Shown here in pieces: positions 62,843-64,000 of a stretch of 64,000 nucleotides of DNA; within the stretch, counting starts at the first letter, position 1, and every line of letters begins with the position of its first letter. Source of the DNA: Bradyrhizobium zhanjiangense (GTDB lineage: Bacteria > Pseudomonadota > Alphaproteobacteria > Rhizobiales > Xanthobacteraceae). The notes under the pieces are model-generated. The model ran no database searches. It had not been told where the DNA came from and saw nothing but the letters and a program-made list of their open reading frames with translations. Made by a program: the position numbers and the translations under genes. The stretch spans positions 8,515,001-8,579,000 of the forward strand of contig NZ_CP022221.1 of assembly GCF_004114935.1 (NCBI RefSeq), given 5' to 3'.

Positions 62843-64000
62843 CTAATCGCCCCATTGCGCGAACGCGTCGTTGAAGGCGCGCTCGCCGGGGGCGCCCTTC
62901 TCGATCGCGATGATGGCGCGGCGCTGGTTGGCGTAGACCAGCGGCACGTCGAACCATGAGCGCTCTTTCAGGAGCTGGACGTTACGGGAGCGGTCGGCGT
63001 CGACATTGGACAGGCCGACCAGGAAGAAGCCGTCGGTGACCTTGACCGCGAGGCCGGCGAGCGGCGTACCGCGCGCCTGCTCGTTCGACTTCATCAGGAT
63101 GCCCGGCACGTTGGAGACGCTGCCGCCCGGAAAATCCTGCGGCAGGATGAAGGTCAGTTCCGCGGTATGGCTCGCCGGCAACGAGGAGTCGGTGTTGCGG
63201 CGGAACGACATCGTCATCTTGAACTTGCGGTCGGGGATCTCGATGTCGGCGCGCACGGCGAGGTCGGCCTTCTGGTTGCCGGACGCCTTGATCGGCTCCA
63301 GCCGCCACACCACCGAGCCGACATATTGCTTGCCCTTCGGATCGGACGGATCCTCGTCATAGAGCACGACCTTCTGCGCCACGGGCGCAACCGGCTGGTC
63401 GCTCGCCGAAGGCTGGCCGACGCGATCCGGGATCTTCGGCTTGCTCTGCGGCTGGGCCGGACTCGGCGCCTCAACCACCTGGGTCGCGGACGGCTTGAGA
63501 AAGCCGTTGACGATCTGGACCAGCTGCTTGCCCCAGAGGATGCCGGCACCGACCAGGATCAGCACGATGCCGACGGCGATCGCGCTCTTGAACGGGAAGG
63601 CGGAGCCGGTGCGGACGCGCTTCTTGGCGTCGCGCTCGCGCGGACGCGGCGACTGCGGCGTGTAGCGCTCGGCCTCCTCGATCGACTCGTCGTAGGAATA
63701 GGGCGCCTCCTCCTCGCCGGTGCGGTTTTCCAGGCTCGGCTCCAGCCGGTCGAACTCCGGTGAGGGCGAGGGCACGTTGGCGTAGGTGCGGCGCGCGGCA
63801 CGGCTGGCCTGCGCGGCAGCACCGCCGAGATCGTTGGCATCGGCCGTGATGTCGCGGAAGCCGCGCACGCCCGGTGCGGGTGGCAGCGGTGGCGGCGGGC
63901 CCATGTCCGGCGGACGGCGCGCACCCGCGCGATCGCGTCCGGCCGGTGGAGGCGCGGGCGGCTCCGGCGGCGGCGCGGACGGGCCGGGCTGGCGCGGGGC
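62843..64000 (-). CDS. Hypothetical membrane-anchored protein, Pro-rich N-terminus, 5' end beyond window
   Basis: The frame is open to the last base of the window, so the N-terminus lies outside; 385 codons are visible. The first ~50 visible residues are Pro/Ala-rich. A basic segment (RERDAKKRVRTGSAFPFKSA) precedes one membrane helix (IAVGIVLILVGAGILWG). The rest is a ~230-residue soluble domain with no motif I recognise (SVVWRLEPIKASGNQKADLA, FKMTMSFRRNTDSSLPASHT). An ATG at 63904 exists but is internal. Probably an inner-membrane protein with a periplasmic C-terminal part. Confidence 0.65.
   Translation of the reverse strand, partial: APRQPGPSAPPPEPPAPPPAGRDRAGARRPPDMGPPPPLPPAPGVRGFRDITADANDLGGAAAQASRAARRTYANVPSPSPEFDRLEPSLENRTGEEEAPYSYDESIEEAERYTPQSPRPRERDAKKRVRTGSAFPFKSAIAVGIVLILVGAGILWGKQLVQIVNGFLKPSATQVVEAPSPAQPQSKPKIPDRVGQPSASDQPVAPVAQKVVLYDEDPSDPKGKQYVGSVVWRLEPIKASGNQKADLAVRADIEIPDRKFKMTMSFRRNTDSSLPASHTAELTFILPQDFPGGSVSNVPGILMKSNEQARGTPLAGLAVKVTDGFFLVGLSNVDADRSRNVQLLKERSWFDVPLVYANQRRAIIAIEKGAPGERAFNDAFAQWGD

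Noticed and set aside
1..64000. CRISPR array, prophage or rRNA operon
   Set aside because: No regularly spaced direct repeats, phage structural genes or rRNA-like sequence were seen; repeats present are palindromic and irregularly placed.

Overview
The window looks like a chromosome segment of a Bradyrhizobium-type alphaproteobacterium. The evidence is high GC, a Caulobacter-style flagellar cluster (sciP, fliF-G-H-N, flbD), a napEDABC operon preceded by a FixK-type box, a rhizobial ssu operon, and many short palindromic intergenic repeats. The organism is inferred from gene content, not from a database match.

Bases 1 to about 23,700 are accessory DNA, visibly AT-richer and full of lesions. 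They hold the C-terminal part of a TPR signalling protein, a giant GMC oxidoreductase / alpha-beta hydrolase / PhoD-like gene broken by an IS3-family element and by a separate frameshift, a propeller-metallopeptidase-CARDB protein, a cupin gene with a shifted tail, an IS110-family transposase, an orphan HdrBC-like iron-sulfur protein, response-regulator pieces, a frameshifted DpgC-like gene, and two paralogous metallophosphoesterases flanking a CarS-like membrane protein. The region ends at a tRNA-Met gene whose 3' end faces it, with tRNA-3'-end-like relics beside it. This fits the edge of a decaying genomic island, although no integrase is visible.

From about 23,700 to 36,000 the DNA looks like core genome: a PmtA-like methyltransferase, mnmA, then flagellar genes fliK-flgD, sciP and fliF-fliG-fliH-fliN-flbD. 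The same short palindrome, GGCAA-N3-TTGCC, lies just upstream of both fliK and fliF and is a candidate FlbD-type operator.

From 36,000 to 46,500 come an M20 peptidase, a sulfonate-utilisation operon on the minus strand (ssuA2-ssuA-ssuD-ssuC-ssuB-flavin reductase), a cytochrome P450, an L,D-transpeptidase and a LuxR-type regulator. An IS1182-family element occupies about 46,641 to 48,196.

From 48,300 to 64,000 are an SDR/DoxX-like gene with a DUF2269 gene, an RlpA-like protein, a luciferase-like monooxygenase, napEDABC (periplasmic nitrate reductase), a RecD-like helicase, msrA and msrB, and several small envelope or secreted proteins. The last gene runs off the right edge. Palindromic repeats fill most core intergenic gaps. 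One copy carries a precise 33-base nested insertion when compared with an empty copy elsewhere in the window.
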